Positions 52,701 to 62,475 of a stretch of DNA of 64,000 nucleotides are shown here, one piece after another. How positions within the stretch are numbered: position 1 is the first letter of the stretch; each line of letters opens with the position of its first letter. Location: NCBI RefSeq assembly GCF_023206395.1, contig NZ_CP066149.1:2108001-2172000 (forward strand). Reading direction: 5' to 3'. The notes under the pieces are model-generated. The model did not search any database and was not told the origin of the DNA. It was given only the letters and a program-made list of their open reading frames with translations. The translations under genes and the position numbers were made by a program. This stretch comes from Vibrio sp. ED004. Lineage in GTDB: Bacteria > Pseudomonadota > Gammaproteobacteria > Enterobacterales > Vibrionaceae.

Positions 52701-53348
52701 TTATGCAAGTAGGTTCTGGTTAGCCCAGGCGATGGCTTGAACTCTATTTTTAACTGCTAACTTACGGAATATTTGATAGAGATGGGATTTGACCGTGAAC
52801 TCACTAATAAACAAGTCATCGGCAATTTGTGTGTTAGATGAGCCGGATTGAAGGCAACGAATAACCTGAATCTCTCGAATGGTTAAGTCGACATTGGTTG
52901 GTGTTGTGTTGGTATTGACCATATTACGGTAGTAAAACAGCAGTTGATTGGTTACTTTTCTTGGCAGCCAGTTATCACCATCAATCACTTCTTGAAGGCC
53001 ATGAGCAATCTTGTCCTTATTATCTGTATTATAAAAGAGACCTTTCAGCACACCATAAGTAAGAAGCTCCGAAGTTGGCAGTTGCTGTGGAACATTGAAT
53101 AAGATGATCTCATGGTTTTTCCACATCACGGTCAGGTTGGGACAGGTAATAAATAGTTGTGGTACCTCCTTATAGTCGACAAGCAGGATGCGGTTACTCT
53201 GCTTTCTGTCGACTAACATTAAGTCGTCCGGAGTCATTTTGTAGAGAATGATGGATAAGTGTTTTTCTATCTCTTTTACATGTAGGTAAGTGTTACTCGG
53301 ATCGATGCACAGAAAATGCAAAGTGCGAGCGTATCGAGATTTTCTCAT
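52701..53348 (-). CDS. qstR: QstR/VpsT-type LuxR-family regulator
   Basis: 215 residues with an atypical receiver-like N-terminal domain (1-125), a WLPR motif at 127-130, and a LuxR-type helix-turn-helix (about 152-215: LTIREIQVIRCLQSG, NTQIADDLFISEFTVKSHLYQIF). VpsT/CsgD relatives bind c-di-GMP through W[FLM][TS]R at this place; here Pro replaces Thr/Ser. In V. cholerae the gene in the same uvrA-galU-X-ssb order is, as I recall, qstR, which links quorum sensing and chitin signals to natural competence. The symbol rests mainly on this synteny. Confidence 0.72.
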   Translation of the reverse strand: MRKSRYARTLHFLCIDPSNTYLHVKEIEKHLSIILYKMTPDDLMLVDRKQSNRILLVDYKEVPQLFITCPNLTVMWKNHEIILFNVPQQLPTSELLTYGVLKGLFYNTDNKDKIAHGLQEVIDGDNWLPRKVTNQLLFYYRNMVNTNTTPTNVDLTIREIQVIRCLQSGSSNTQIADDLFISEFTVKSHLYQIFRKLAVKNRVQAIAWANQNLLA

Positions 53349-53626
53349 TAAAACGTCCTGTCTAAGTTGAATTAGATTTCACGTTGTCATGCACGCTTTG
53401 GCTTCTCTAGTGCAATAGTAGTGACTTGCGTTGAATATCAATCCCCAAAGTAAATGAGTGGTTTGTAAGTGGAGAAAAAAGCAACATCGCTCTGAATATC
53501 ATGATTTGTTACGTTTTTATTCTTTGTAGTGAGGAGAGAATAGGAATGCGATTTATCACTGTAGAAAAGCATGCTATTCTTGTGCGCTAAAATTTTCTGA
53601 GACTATGAATTTAGACGGAGCAAATC

Positions 53627-54181
53627 ATGGCTAGCCGTGGAGTTAACAAAGTTATATTAGTGGGTAACCTAGGTAATGACCCAGAAATTCGTTACATGCC
53701 TAATGGCGGCGCGGTAGCGAACATTACCATTGCAACGTCAGAGTCATGGCGTGATAAAGCAACTGGCGAACAGCGTGAAAAAACAGAATGGCATCGTGTT
53801 GCTCTGTTTGGCAAGCTAGCTGAAGTTGCTGGTGAGTACCTACGTAAAGGTTCTCAAGTTTACATTGAAGGCCAACTTCAAACTCGTAAATGGCAAGATC
53901 AAAGCGGTCAAGATCGCTACACAACTGAAGTGGTTGTTCAAGGCTTCAACGGTGTAATGCAAATGCTTGGCGGCCGTGCTCAAGGCGGTGCTCCTGCTCA
54001 AGGTGGCATGGGTAACAACCAACAGCAAGGTGGTTGGGGTCAACCGCAACAGCCACAACAGCAGCAACAATACAGTGCTCCTGCTCAACAACAGAAAGCA
54101 CCTCAACAACAAGCTCCTCAGCAGGCTCAACCTCAATATAATGAGCCACCGATGGATTTTGATGATGACATCCCATTCTAG
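53627..54181 (+). CDS. ssb: Single-stranded DNA-binding protein
   Basis: Tetrameric SSB coats single-stranded DNA and recruits replication and repair proteins. The 184-residue product has an OB fold over residues 1-112 ([52 protein letters not shown]). A Gln/Gly/Pro-rich disordered linker (115-172) leads to the acidic tip MDFDDDIPF that binds partner proteins. The ribosome binding site ACGGAG lies 7 bases before ATG. It is divergent from the QstR-like gene and followed by a terminator. Confidence 0.98.
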   Translation: MASRGVNKVILVGNLGNDPEIRYMPNGGAVANITIATSESWRDKATGEQREKTEWHRVALFGKLAEVAGEYLRKGSQVYIEGQLQTRKWQDQSGQDRYTTEVVVQGFNGVMQMLGGRAQGGAPAQGGMGNNQQQGGWGQPQQPQQQQQYSAPAQQQKAPQQQAPQQAQPQYNEPPMDFDDDIPF

Positions 54182-54221
54182 TCCCTGTTTTTAATATATT
54201 ATAAAGACAGTAATAAATTGG

Positions 54222-54248
54222 AAAAAGCCGCGTTCATCGCGGCTTTTT
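54222..54248 (+). terminator. Intrinsic terminator after ssb
   Basis: AAAAAGCCGCG, loop TTCAT, CGCGGCTTTTT. Confidence 0.92.
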
Positions 54249-54342
54249 GTTACCTAGAATTCTTAACGCTTTATTTACAACGTCAATTTATAGTATAAGT
54301 AGCAATACGGTATAATGTGAGTTGAAAAGGATTTCGTTATTC

Positions 54343-56358
54343 ATGAGATATACCCCCACGCTAAAATTGAGCACCCGACTGGTCGCATTTGTCACGGTGA
54401 TAGTTATCAGTGCGATGTTCATTCTTTTTATAGGTGGCACCCTTTCGTTTAAGCGTATCGGACAGGAATATTTAGACCATTATTTGGTGGGAATAGTCGA
54501 CGTTGTAGATAAAGAGATGGAAGATCCAGATGCTGCGTACTCAATGCAGCGTTGGATGCCTAAGATGTTGCAGGCTAGCAATATCGTTGAGATGAAACTC
54601 TCAAATAAGACGGGTATTGTTTACCGCTTCAAAGATACTTCTCCACAAATTGATCCTAATCGCCTCTATGAGAAAAGCTTCACGCTAGAGCGTAATGAAG
54701 GTTACCAAATCGAATTCAAAGCATTGCCTCCTTATATTGGTTACAACTACTCAATAGAAGCGATGTGGTCGATTACTTTAGCGGTTGCTTTGATCATTTT
54801 CTGTTTGGCTCGTGGGGTTCGATGGTTGAAAGAGCAGTTAATGGGCTCTGAAATGTTGGAAGAGCGCGGAAGGATGATCCTTGCTGGGCAAGTTGAAGCA
54901 CATGCCAAAGGCGATGAGCGAGAGTGGCCCTTTACGGCAAGTGAAGCTCTTGATGTGTTAATTGAAGAGTTGAAAGATGCACGCCAAGAGCGTAGCCGTT
55001 TCGATACCTTCATTCGTACTCATACTTTCTTAGATAAACTTACTGGCACTGCCAACCGAGTGCTATTCGATAACAAGCTTGAATCGGCACTGCATGAAAG
55101 TGGTGCTCGTGGTGGTGTGTTGTTAATACGTATCGATGAGTGGGAACAAGTTCGTGATACAAATGACAAGCAAGTGACCGACGGCTTTATTATTGAGGTT
55201 GGTGAAGTCTTATCGAATATTGTTCAGCGCTACCCTGATGTTATTTTCTCTCGTTATTACGAAGCGGACTTTGCGGTATTTATCCCGCATCAGGGAGCAA
55301 AAGATATTGCGACGTTGGCGGCTCAATGTTTAAGGCAGTTAGATAAGCTAACTCCTCCGGAGCCATTAGAGTCGGATAATTGGTGTCATATCGGCGTGAC
55401 CATGTATACCGAGGGTGAGCGTCATAGTCAGATTATGGATGAAACGGAAACCGCACTAAAGAGTGCTCAGTTGGAACGCATTAACAACTGGAGCCGTTAC
55501 CCTAAACAGAATAAAAATGAGCTTGATAGAGGCAGCGTTCGTTGGAGAACATTACTCGATAAAGCCCTGCTTCCTGAAAATTTGGTAATCTTTGCTCAGC
55601 GGTGTTACCTTATGCCGGAATCTGGTCAAGCTAATGAATTACATAGAGAAATATTCACTAGGATTCAGGATCCTGACAAGGGTTTATTGAAATCGTCTCG
55701 ATTTATGCCTGCGGTAGAGCAAGTGGGTTATCAAGCTCAAATGGATCAATCCGTGTTGAAGGTTTTGTTGAAATCTTTGAAAGAATCAACTCAATCGATT
55801 AACTACTCGGTGAACCTGAATGTCACTCCGTTTGCGAGTAAACAGCATTTTAAGTGGTTTAGGAGTGAGTTATTACAGCTCTCAGCTCAGCATCGCTCTC
55901 AGCTTGCTTTTGAATTTCCTGAAGGCCACCTTATTGCTCATCTTGATTATATGAGACCGGTGGCAAAGATGCTGCGAGGATTAGGGTGTAAAGTCATTGT
56001 TGGCCAAGCTGGGCGAACCATTGTTAGCACACACTATATAAAGGATTTGAAGGTTAATTACATTAAGCTTCATCGGAGCTTAATTAAGAAAATCGATCAA
56101 AGGCATGAGAACCAGCTGTTTGTCCGAAGTTTAATTGGGGCATGTGGTGACTCTCCAACTCAAGTTATCGCGGTTGGGGTTGAGACAAAACAAGAAAAGA
56201 ATACCTTGATAGAGTTAGGCATTAACGGCTATCAAGGGAGATATTTCGACGAAGAGCAACAAATTATTCCTTTGCCTCAACAAGGTGAAAAGACAGTGAA
56301 AACTGAATCTGTTGTTAAAGTTGGTCGAAGAAATCGATGGCGTAAGAGTAGTAGTTAA
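54343..56358 (+). CDS. csrD: CsrD/MshH, degenerate GGDEF-EAL regulator
   Basis: Membrane protein of 671 residues: TM helix about 12-35, a sensor region, TM helix about 140-160, then a GGDEF-like and an EAL-like domain. The GGDEF site reads YYEADF (305-310) and the EAL motif is replaced (LHREIF), so neither cyclase nor phosphodiesterase activity is expected. E. coli CsrD, with similar layout, targets CsrB/CsrC RNAs for RNase E decay; in Vibrio the gene at the head of the msh locus is called mshH. Start ATG 54343 (MRYTPTLKLSTRL) chosen over an upstream TTG. It lies 2 bases before mshI. Confidence 0.9.
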   Translation: MRYTPTLKLSTRLVAFVTVIVISAMFILFIGGTLSFKRIGQEYLDHYLVGIVDVVDKEMEDPDAAYSMQRWMPKMLQASNIVEMKLSNKTGIVYRFKDTSPQIDPNRLYEKSFTLERNEGYQIEFKALPPYIGYNYSIEAMWSITLAVALIIFCLARGVRWLKEQLMGSEMLEERGRMILAGQVEAHAKGDEREWPFTASEALDVLIEELKDARQERSRFDTFIRTHTFLDKLTGTANRVLFDNKLESALHESGARGGVLLIRIDEWEQVRDTNDKQVTDGFIIEVGEVLSNIVQRYPDVIFSRYYEADFAVFIPHQGAKDIATLAAQCLRQLDKLTPPEPLESDNWCHIGVTMYTEGERHSQIMDETETALKSAQLERINNWSRYPKQNKNELDRGSVRWRTLLDKALLPENLVIFAQRCYLMPESGQANELHREIFTRIQDPDKGLLKSSRFMPAVEQVGYQAQMDQSVLKVLLKSLKESTQSINYSVNLNVTPFASKQHFKWFRSELLQLSAQHRSQLAFEFPEGHLIAHLDYMRPVAKMLRGLGCKVIVGQAGRTIVSTHYIKDLKVNYIKLHRSLIKKIDQRHENQLFVRSLIGACGDSPTQVIAVGVETKQEKNTLIELGINGYQGRYFDEEQQIIPLPQQGEKTVKTESVVKVGRRNRWRKSSS

Positions 56359-56360
56359 GC

Positions 56361-57803
56361 ATGAATTTTAAAGCGATTTTAGACAAGATAAAGCCAACGA
56401 ATAATAAAGGCAGCTCGCAAGTTGTCATGTTGGGCAATGATGCTGTTTATATTTCATCGACAGAGCAAGAATCTCAAGTCACTCATATCCCTGTAGTAAA
56501 CGGAGACTGGGAAAGTGCACTAAAAAAATCGCTTAACAGTGAGGCTTTTACCAGCAGTAGTCTCCAATTGATAGTCTACGCTAACTATTACCAAACTTAC
56601 CAAATTGATAAACCGGACATTCCAGAGAGTGAGTGGTCGGTTGCCTTGCCTTTTTTATTGAAAGATCTTGTCGCTGAAAGAGTGACTGAGATTACAGCAA
56701 GTGCGGTAGCACTGCCGACATCAAACAAACTGCAAGTGTATGTTTTACCTAAAAAGCTGTTAGATAAGCTTTTAAACATTACTAACTCAGCGCAAGTAGA
56801 GCTTAAAGGTGTTGCTCCTGAAGATGAAATCTGGGGCTATAGTGCCGGCGAACTCTCTAATTTCATACTTTTACAACGCAGCTCAAATTCACACTTTAAG
56901 TTGGGGGCGTTTGTTGAGAATACCGTCTGCTTCCAAAGAACGATTCGCAGTGTGGTTCCACCTTTAACGGGTGTTGCATCCAGCGCACTGCAGCTAGATG
57001 GTCTTGCTTTAGAACTCCAGCGTTCGATTGACTACCTTTCTTCTCAAATTAAAGGCACTCAACTTCATCAGCTAAAAATCTGTTGTGATGAAGAGGATGA
57101 GGCAGAACTACAAAGTGCGTTAAATAATACACTGAGCTCAACGGTTTCTTTACTGGTTGAAGGTGAGCGCGAAAACTCTGAAAGCTTGTTAGTTAAGCTC
57201 TGTGCTGAAAAAGATGCGTTTAACGTCAATCTTTACCCAGAACACCTCAAGCCGAAAAAAGAATATTTCACATTAACTAATGTGGTCGCGAGTTGGGGAC
57301 TTGCCTGTGCCTTGCTTCTTGGTGGTTACTTTGTGATGCAATACCAAATATCGAATTTGGACGAAGAATTAACAGCTTTGCAACATGACTCCAATCAAGT
57401 TAACAAGCAAGTTAACCAGTTGAAGAGTAAGTTAACTGAGCATAAACCGTCTCCGGAGAAAGTCGCCGCTGTTGCTCGTCTCAAACGTGAGACTCAAGCA
57501 AAAAAAGAGGCATTGAAGGCCGTTGGGCAATACGACGAATCCCAGCAAGTCGGGTATTCTGGCGTCATGAATTCCCTAGCTACATTAGGCCGAAATGACA
57601 TCTCTCTTTCGCACATCTATATGACTCACGATACTTTAGATCTTAGTGGTTTAGCTCGTAACGCTAATGTCGTTCCAAACTGGATTGGTCAGTTTAAAAA
57701 TGAACTTAATTTGGTTGGCCGTACTTTTGAAAAACTCAAAATAGGTCGCAATGATCAAGATGTGGTGACGTTCGAGTTAAGTACTCGCAGGGAGAGTAAA
57801 TAA
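56361..57803 (+). CDS. mshI: MSHA biogenesis protein MshI
   Basis: 480 residues with a long cytoplasmic N-terminal part (about 1-300), one membrane segment (about 306-327, SWGLACALLLGGYFVMQY), a coiled-coil stretch (about 330-380) and a periplasmic C-terminus. This looks like a PilM-like part joined to a PilN-like part of the pilus alignment subcomplex; the comparison is by layout, not clear sequence motifs. It follows mshH by 2 bases and overlaps mshJ by 1, so it is translationally coupled. Confidence 0.88.
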   Translation: MNFKAILDKIKPTNNKGSSQVVMLGNDAVYISSTEQESQVTHIPVVNGDWESALKKSLNSEAFTSSSLQLIVYANYYQTYQIDKPDIPESEWSVALPFLLKDLVAERVTEITASAVALPTSNKLQVYVLPKKLLDKLLNITNSAQVELKGVAPEDEIWGYSAGELSNFILLQRSSNSHFKLGAFVENTVCFQRTIRSVVPPLTGVASSALQLDGLALELQRSIDYLSSQIKGTQLHQLKICCDEEDEAELQSALNNTLSSTVSLLVEGERENSESLLVKLCAEKDAFNVNLYPEHLKPKKEYFTLTNVVASWGLACALLLGGYFVMQYQISNLDEELTALQHDSNQVNKQVNQLKSKLTEHKPSPEKVAAVARLKRETQAKKEALKAVGQYDESQQVGYSGVMNSLATLGRNDISLSHIYMTHDTLDLSGLARNANVVPNWIGQFKNELNLVGRTFEKLKIGRNDQDVVTFELSTRRESK

Positions 57804-58450
57804 TGCAGCAGTGGAACCAGCTGAGTGATAAGTTTCTTGCATTAAGCCAAAGAGAAAAATGGCTACTTTTCGTGTGTGGCTTTGTCGGTTTATCGATGCT
57901 TGTATTCACCTTATTAGTTGAACCTGCATACCTCGACTTACAAGCGAAAAACGCTAAGTCGATGAGCCTGACCCAGTCAAATCAAAGACAACAAGGTGAG
58001 CTACTTGTTCTTCAAGCAAAGCTGAACAAAGACCCAGACAAAGAAATTAATCTTGAGTACAAAAAGCTATTAGTAGAAAGCCAAGATCTTTCGCTTCAGC
58101 TGTCAGAGATTGTCGATGGACTGATTACGCCTTCTCAAATGTCACAGTTATTGGAAAGTGTTCTCAATGCTGGCCATGGACTTAAGCTGGAATCTTTGGA
58201 ATCACTAAAACCAGAAGCAATTTCAAATAACAAAGAGACTAGCGAGTACTCAGGCTATTTTCTTCACCCTGTGAGAATGGAACTCACAGGCAGCTATTTT
58301 GATATTTCAGCTTATCTTCAGGCCCTTGAGTCTCTTCCTGTGAGTTATTACTGGCGCACATTTGAGTATTCAGTAGAAGAATATCCTAAAGCTCGACTTG
58401 TGTTCGAGGTTTATACACTTGGTACCAGACAGGAGTTTATCGGTGGCTAG
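57803..58450 (+). CDS. mshJ: MSHA biogenesis protein MshJ
   Basis: 215 residues with one N-terminal membrane helix (about 21-42, WLLFVCGFVGLSMLVFTLLV), a coiled coil (about 45-100) and a periplasmic domain. The layout is that of PilO/GspM-type alignment proteins. Its position between mshI and mshK with overlaps at both ends gives the name; sequence motifs alone would be weak. Confidence 0.87.
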   Translation: MQQWNQLSDKFLALSQREKWLLFVCGFVGLSMLVFTLLVEPAYLDLQAKNAKSMSLTQSNQRQQGELLVLQAKLNKDPDKEINLEYKKLLVESQDLSLQLSEIVDGLITPSQMSQLLESVLNAGHGLKLESLESLKPEAISNNKETSEYSGYFLHPVRMELTGSYFDISAYLQALESLPVSYYWRTFEYSVEEYPKARLVFEVYTLGTRQEFIGG

Positions 58451-58775
58451 AACTCTATTGTTGTCCTTGCTGTTTAGTAGTTCTCTAGTGTGGGCTGAGC
58501 AAGATCCAACGGCGCCATTAGGTTGGCTTTCACCTCAACAAAAAATAGCGCCAGCTAAAAAGGCGCCAGTTCAATATCGCTTACCGTCTCTAGAGAGCAT
58601 TGTTTGCAAGGGGGATACACCTTGTTATGCGATTATGAATGGTCAGATTCTCGGTCAAGGGGAAACGATCAGAGGGTACCGAGTTAAGAACATAGATCCA
58701 GAATACGTCACTCTGCAGAGAAGCTCTAAGCAGTGGAAATTAGAGATGTTCTCTTTAGATGTTAAGAATAATTAA
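58443..58775 (+). CDS. mshK: MSHA biogenesis protein MshK
   Basis: 110-residue protein from GTG at 58443, overlapping the mshJ stop by 8 bases. It has a signal peptide (VARTLLLSLLFSSSLVWAEQ), then DPTAPLGW, the short motif common in PilP/GspC-like periplasmic proteins, and a small C-terminal domain (GQILGQGETIRGYRVKNI) resembling the PilP/GspC HR fold. It probably links the inner-membrane subcomplex to the secretin MshL. A longer open frame with ATG at 58398 is rejected because it would bury the signal peptide. Confidence 0.85.
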   Translation: MARTLLLSLLFSSSLVWAEQDPTAPLGWLSPQQKIAPAKKAPVQYRLPSLESIVCKGDTPCYAIMNGQILGQGETIRGYRVKNIDPEYVTLQRSSKQWKLEMFSLDVKNN

Positions 58776-58790
58776 GGTTAGAGTGAAGAC

Positions 58791-60428
58791 ATGCGTAAAC
58801 TTGTAGTCGCAATCCTAGTGTCATCTTTAGTCGGCTGTTCGATGGGGCATCGCGATCCCGTTGAGATAAAAGAGTCTTTAAATGAATCAATCAATGAAGC
58901 TAACAGTAAAGCGCTTCATGAGCTTCCTTCATCCGTACAGGATGATCTTATGCCTCAACTTGATTCGGACTCTGTATCGCCAGGAATGGAAACGGTTAAG
59001 CGTTTTCGAATTCAGGCTAAAGGTGTTGAAGCGAGAACCTTCTTTGCAAGCTTAGTGAAAGGCACAGAGTACAGCGCCGCTATTCACCCTAGCGTGTCTG
59101 GAAACCTTACGCTTAACCTAACCGATGTAACACTAGATGAAGTGCTGGCTGTTGCTCAAGATATGTATGGTTACGATATCGAAAAGCGTGGCAAGGTGAT
59201 TCAAGTTTACCCAGCAGGCCTTCGCACAGTGACAATCCCTGTCGATTACCTACAAGTTAAGCGTTCTGGCCGCTCATTGACGACGATCACAACAGGAACG
59301 ATCTCCAATTCGGACAACAACTCGTCGAGCTCTTCAAGTTCCGACTCTAACTCGTCGAATTCATCAAACTCTTCTAACACATCAAACTCGACATCGAATG
59401 GTGGTACAGAGATTGAAACCACATCTGAAAGTGATTTTTGGCCACAGCTTGAAGCGGCGGTTGCTCACTTGATTGGTTCTGGTGATGGGCAAAGTGTCGT
59501 GGTTACCCCGCAAGCGAGTGTGATTACCGTACGCGCTTACCCTGATGAAATCCGCGAGGTTCGTGAGTTCCTAGGTATTTCTCAGAAACGTCTGCAACGC
59601 CAAGTTATCTTGGAAGCCAAAATCATGGAAGTCACCCTGAGTGATGGTTACCAGCAAGGTATTAGCTGGTCGAATTTATCTAAGTCGATTGGTAGTGGTG
59701 GCGTTGTTATTGACCGACCAGGTGGAACATTGCCTCCATTAGATGCAATCAGCTCTTTGTTAGGTGGACAAACCAACGTAACGATTTCAGACGGTAGCTT
59801 TGAAGCGGTATTAAGCTTTATGGATACTCAAGGTGATCTCAATGTTCTCTCTAGCCCACGCGTAACGGCTGCAAACAACCAGAAAGCGGTTATTAAAGTG
59901 GGTACAGACGAATACTACGTGACGGATTTATCAAGCTCGGTCGGCAGCGGTGACAATGCTAATGTTGCTCCTGAGGTTGAGTTGACGCCGTTCTTCTCTG
60001 GTATCTCGTTAGATGTAACACCTCAAATAGACGATAAAGGCAGCGTATTCTTACATGTTCATCCTGCCGTTATTGAGGTAGAGGAAGAAGTGAAAGAGCT
60101 CAACCTAGGTTCAACAACGGGGTTAGTACAACTTCCTTTGGCGAAAAGCTCTATTCGTGAATCGGACTCAGTGATTCGAGCTCGAGACGGTGACGTGGTT
60201 GTTATTGGTGGTTTGATGAAATCCAACACCAGTGACGTGACGTCTAAAGTTCCGTTCCTCGGTGACATCCCTGCATTAGGTCATTTATTCCGTAATACCA
60301 ATCAGTTGACTCAAAAAACTGAGCTCGTGATCTTGCTTAAACCAACGATCGTGGGTGTGAATACTTGGCAAAATGAGTTGGAGCGTTCTCGTGATCTTCT
60401 TCAAGAGTGGTTCCCTGATGAAGAGTAA
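58791..60428 (+). CDS. mshL: MSHA secretin MshL
   Basis: Outer-membrane secretin of 545 residues forming the pilus channel. The lipoprotein signal LVGCSMG (lipobox Cys at 16) is followed by a secretin/TonB short N-terminal-like domain (about 65-145), a Ser/Asn-rich low-complexity stretch (about 170-205), an N-domain (about 210-265) and the secretin core (VLSSPRVTAANNQKAVIKVG near 347, then GDVVVIGGLMKS and a terminal LVILLKPTIV). It is 15 bases after mshK in the msh operon. Confidence 0.93.
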   Translation: MRKLVVAILVSSLVGCSMGHRDPVEIKESLNESINEANSKALHELPSSVQDDLMPQLDSDSVSPGMETVKRFRIQAKGVEARTFFASLVKGTEYSAAIHPSVSGNLTLNLTDVTLDEVLAVAQDMYGYDIEKRGKVIQVYPAGLRTVTIPVDYLQVKRSGRSLTTITTGTISNSDNNSSSSSSSDSNSSNSSNSSNTSNSTSNGGTEIETTSESDFWPQLEAAVAHLIGSGDGQSVVVTPQASVITVRAYPDEIREVREFLGISQKRLQRQVILEAKIMEVTLSDGYQQGISWSNLSKSIGSGGVVIDRPGGTLPPLDAISSLLGGQTNVTISDGSFEAVLSFMDTQGDLNVLSSPRVTAANNQKAVIKVGTDEYYVTDLSSSVGSGDNANVAPEVELTPFFSGISLDVTPQIDDKGSVFLHVHPAVIEVEEEVKELNLGSTTGLVQLPLAKSSIRESDSVIRARDGDVVVIGGLMKSNTSDVTSKVPFLGDIPALGHLFRNTNQLTQKTELVILLKPTIVGVNTWQNELERSRDLLQEWFPDEE

Positions 60429-60481
60429 ATGCTTACTTTCTCAATATAGAGTGGCAGTGTCTCACTAAGCTAGGTCGTCGT

Positions 60482-61321
60482 ATGTATCAAGCTCACTTTG
60501 GTTTTGAACAACTGCCATTTACGTTAACGCCGAATACTGATTTCTTTTATGGTTTGGCGCCTCATTTTGAGGCGATTCAAACGGTCATCTCCGCGTTAGA
60601 GATGGGAGAGGGTGTAATCAAAGTTACTGGTGAGGTGGGCACGGGAAAAACCATGGTTTGTCGAATGCTGGTTAATCACTTAAAGGATTGTACGGCGTTA
60701 ATTTATTTGCCCAATCCAGTATTGTCTGGAACTGACTTACGTCACGCTGTCGCTAAAGAACTTGATTTGACCATCTATAATGAAGCCACTTTAGTCGATA
60801 ACATTCAGCATAAGTTGATTGATTTACACAACTCAGGCTTGAGAGTGGTCGCTATACTAGATGAGGCGCAAGCTCTATCCGATGAGGCTCTTGAAACCTT
60901 AAGGCTGTTCGGCAACCTTGAAACAGAAGATAAGAAATTGCTTCAAATAGTATTATTTGGGCAGCCTGAATTGGACGCTCGATTAGAGGCTTACCACTTA
61001 AGACAATTTCGTCAAAGAATCACATTCAGTTCGACACTGAGGTCGCTGACGCTCGATGAGACGGTAGCTTACATTGATAATCGAATTACTAAGTCTGGTG
61101 GCAATCCTGAATTGTTCAGTTTGAATCAAAAAAAGGCGATTTTTCGTTCTTCAGTGGGTATTCCAAGGTTGATAAACCAGTTGTGTCATAAGGCTCTTTT
61201 GCTCTCGTTCAGTGAAGATAAGAAAAGTATCGACAATCAGCATCTGTTCTCCGCCATGCACGAAACTTACGATGTGTGTAAGCCTAAATTTAAAACGCCA
61301 ATACTGTGGGGTTGGAATTAA
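60482..61321 (+). CDS. mshM: MSHA biogenesis ATPase MshM (ExeA/GspA-like)
   Basis: Soluble AAA+ ATPase of 279 residues starting MYQAHFGFEQLPFTLTPNTD, the family N-terminus. Walker A GEVGTGKT with K56, Walker B ILDEAQ with D127 and E128, and a sensor region LQIVLFGQPEL are visible. Relatives (ExeA/GspA) help secretin assembly at the cell wall; no peptidoglycan-binding domain is present here. It is followed 2 bases later by mshN. Confidence 0.92.
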   Translation: MYQAHFGFEQLPFTLTPNTDFFYGLAPHFEAIQTVISALEMGEGVIKVTGEVGTGKTMVCRMLVNHLKDCTALIYLPNPVLSGTDLRHAVAKELDLTIYNEATLVDNIQHKLIDLHNSGLRVVAILDEAQALSDEALETLRLFGNLETEDKKLLQIVLFGQPELDARLEAYHLRQFRQRITFSSTLRSLTLDETVAYIDNRITKSGGNPELFSLNQKKAIFRSSVGIPRLINQLCHKALLLSFSEDKKSIDNQHLFSAMHETYDVCKPKFKTPILWGWN

Positions 61322-61323
61322 TT

Positions 61324-62475
61324 ATGAGTGTCATTAATAACGCCTTGTCTGAATTGGCAAAGAAAAAATCAGCGACTTCAATAGAAGCTGCCGTTGTGCC
61401 GAAAGTAAAAACACGCTCTCCTTTCGTTTGGGTTGCTGCGGGTTTTACTCTCAGTTTAGCTATGGGCGGTTGGGCGATTTCACAAGGCCCTGCTGTCGAT
61501 AGCTCAATATCAACTCGTGACGTTCAGGTTGCTGTGGTTGATAACGCTGAAGATGAGCCCAAAACAATAGTTACTCGACTTGTATCGTCACCAACTAAGA
61601 AGTTAGTGACGATAGATTCTGCGAACCTTTCAGCTGACAACGCGACGATCGTTAAAAGCACTCAAACTCAGTCTGCTAAGTCCGATTCAGTTGTTGCATC
61701 GACTCAGGTAGTGACAAAGCCTCAAGCAACCTCTAAATCTCAAAACGTGCCTAAAGCTGAAGTCGAACAACCAATCTATGTTGCTAGTGTGGCTAAAGAA
61801 GATTCTAAGCCACTCCCTAATGATTCCAAAGCGTCTGGTGATTCAGAAAATAGTGGAATAATGATCGAGCAGGTGGAGTTAACGTCTGAACAACTCTCTA
61901 TTAATGCCCAAGGTCGAGCTCAGAAGGCTCTTGATGCGAACGATCTTGCTGGTGCGTTGAAAGGATATAACGAAGCGCTTCGCTATGCCCCGAGGAATGA
62001 AGATGTTCGTCAGAAGCTCGCGATTCTCTATTTTGGTAAAGGTGATACGCGTAAAGCTTACGAGCTTTATCAGTCTGGCATCAAACTCAACAACAACAGC
62101 GAAAAGCTGCGTTTAGGTTTATCAAAGCTACTGGTTAAAGCGGATCAATCTGAAGCAGCTTTGAGTCCCTTAATACATTTACCACCGAACCCAACTCAGG
62201 ACTATTTAGCGATGCGTGCCGCGCTGAGCCAAAAGTCTCAACAAGAAGAGATAGCGTTAGAGAGTTATCAAAAACTGGTTGAGATTGATTCGGATAATGC
62301 TCGCTGGTGGCTAGGTTTGGCTATCCAACAAGAGCGACAGCTCGATTTTACGGCAGCAAAACAATCTTACCAAGGTGCGCTAGTCAGAGTTGGCATCTCA
62401 TCTCAATCGCAAAGCTTTGTACGAGACCGATTAAAAATAATCAATGCGTTAGAGGAGAGTAGCGATGCAAATTAG
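61324..62475 (+). CDS. mshN: MSHA biogenesis protein MshN (TPR)
   Basis: 383 residues from ATG 61324 (MSVINNALSELAKKK). One membrane helix (about 35-55) is followed by a low-complexity Ser/Thr/Lys linker (about 60-190) and TPR-like repeats (about 195-375: NAQGRAQKALDANDLAGAL, YAPRNEDVRQKLAILYF). The single-pass layout with periplasmic TPRs suggests a scaffolding role, comparable with GspB/TPR partners of ExeA-type ATPases. Its stop overlaps the mshE start by 11 bases. Confidence 0.9.
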   Translation: MSVINNALSELAKKKSATSIEAAVVPKVKTRSPFVWVAAGFTLSLAMGGWAISQGPAVDSSISTRDVQVAVVDNAEDEPKTIVTRLVSSPTKKLVTIDSANLSADNATIVKSTQTQSAKSDSVVASTQVVTKPQATSKSQNVPKAEVEQPIYVASVAKEDSKPLPNDSKASGDSENSGIMIEQVELTSEQLSINAQGRAQKALDANDLAGALKGYNEALRYAPRNEDVRQKLAILYFGKGDTRKAYELYQSGIKLNNNSEKLRLGLSKLLVKADQSEAALSPLIHLPPNPTQDYLAMRAALSQKSQQEEIALESYQKLVEIDSDNARWWLGLAIQQERQLDFTAAKQSYQGALVRVGISSQSQSFVRDRLKIINALEESSDAN

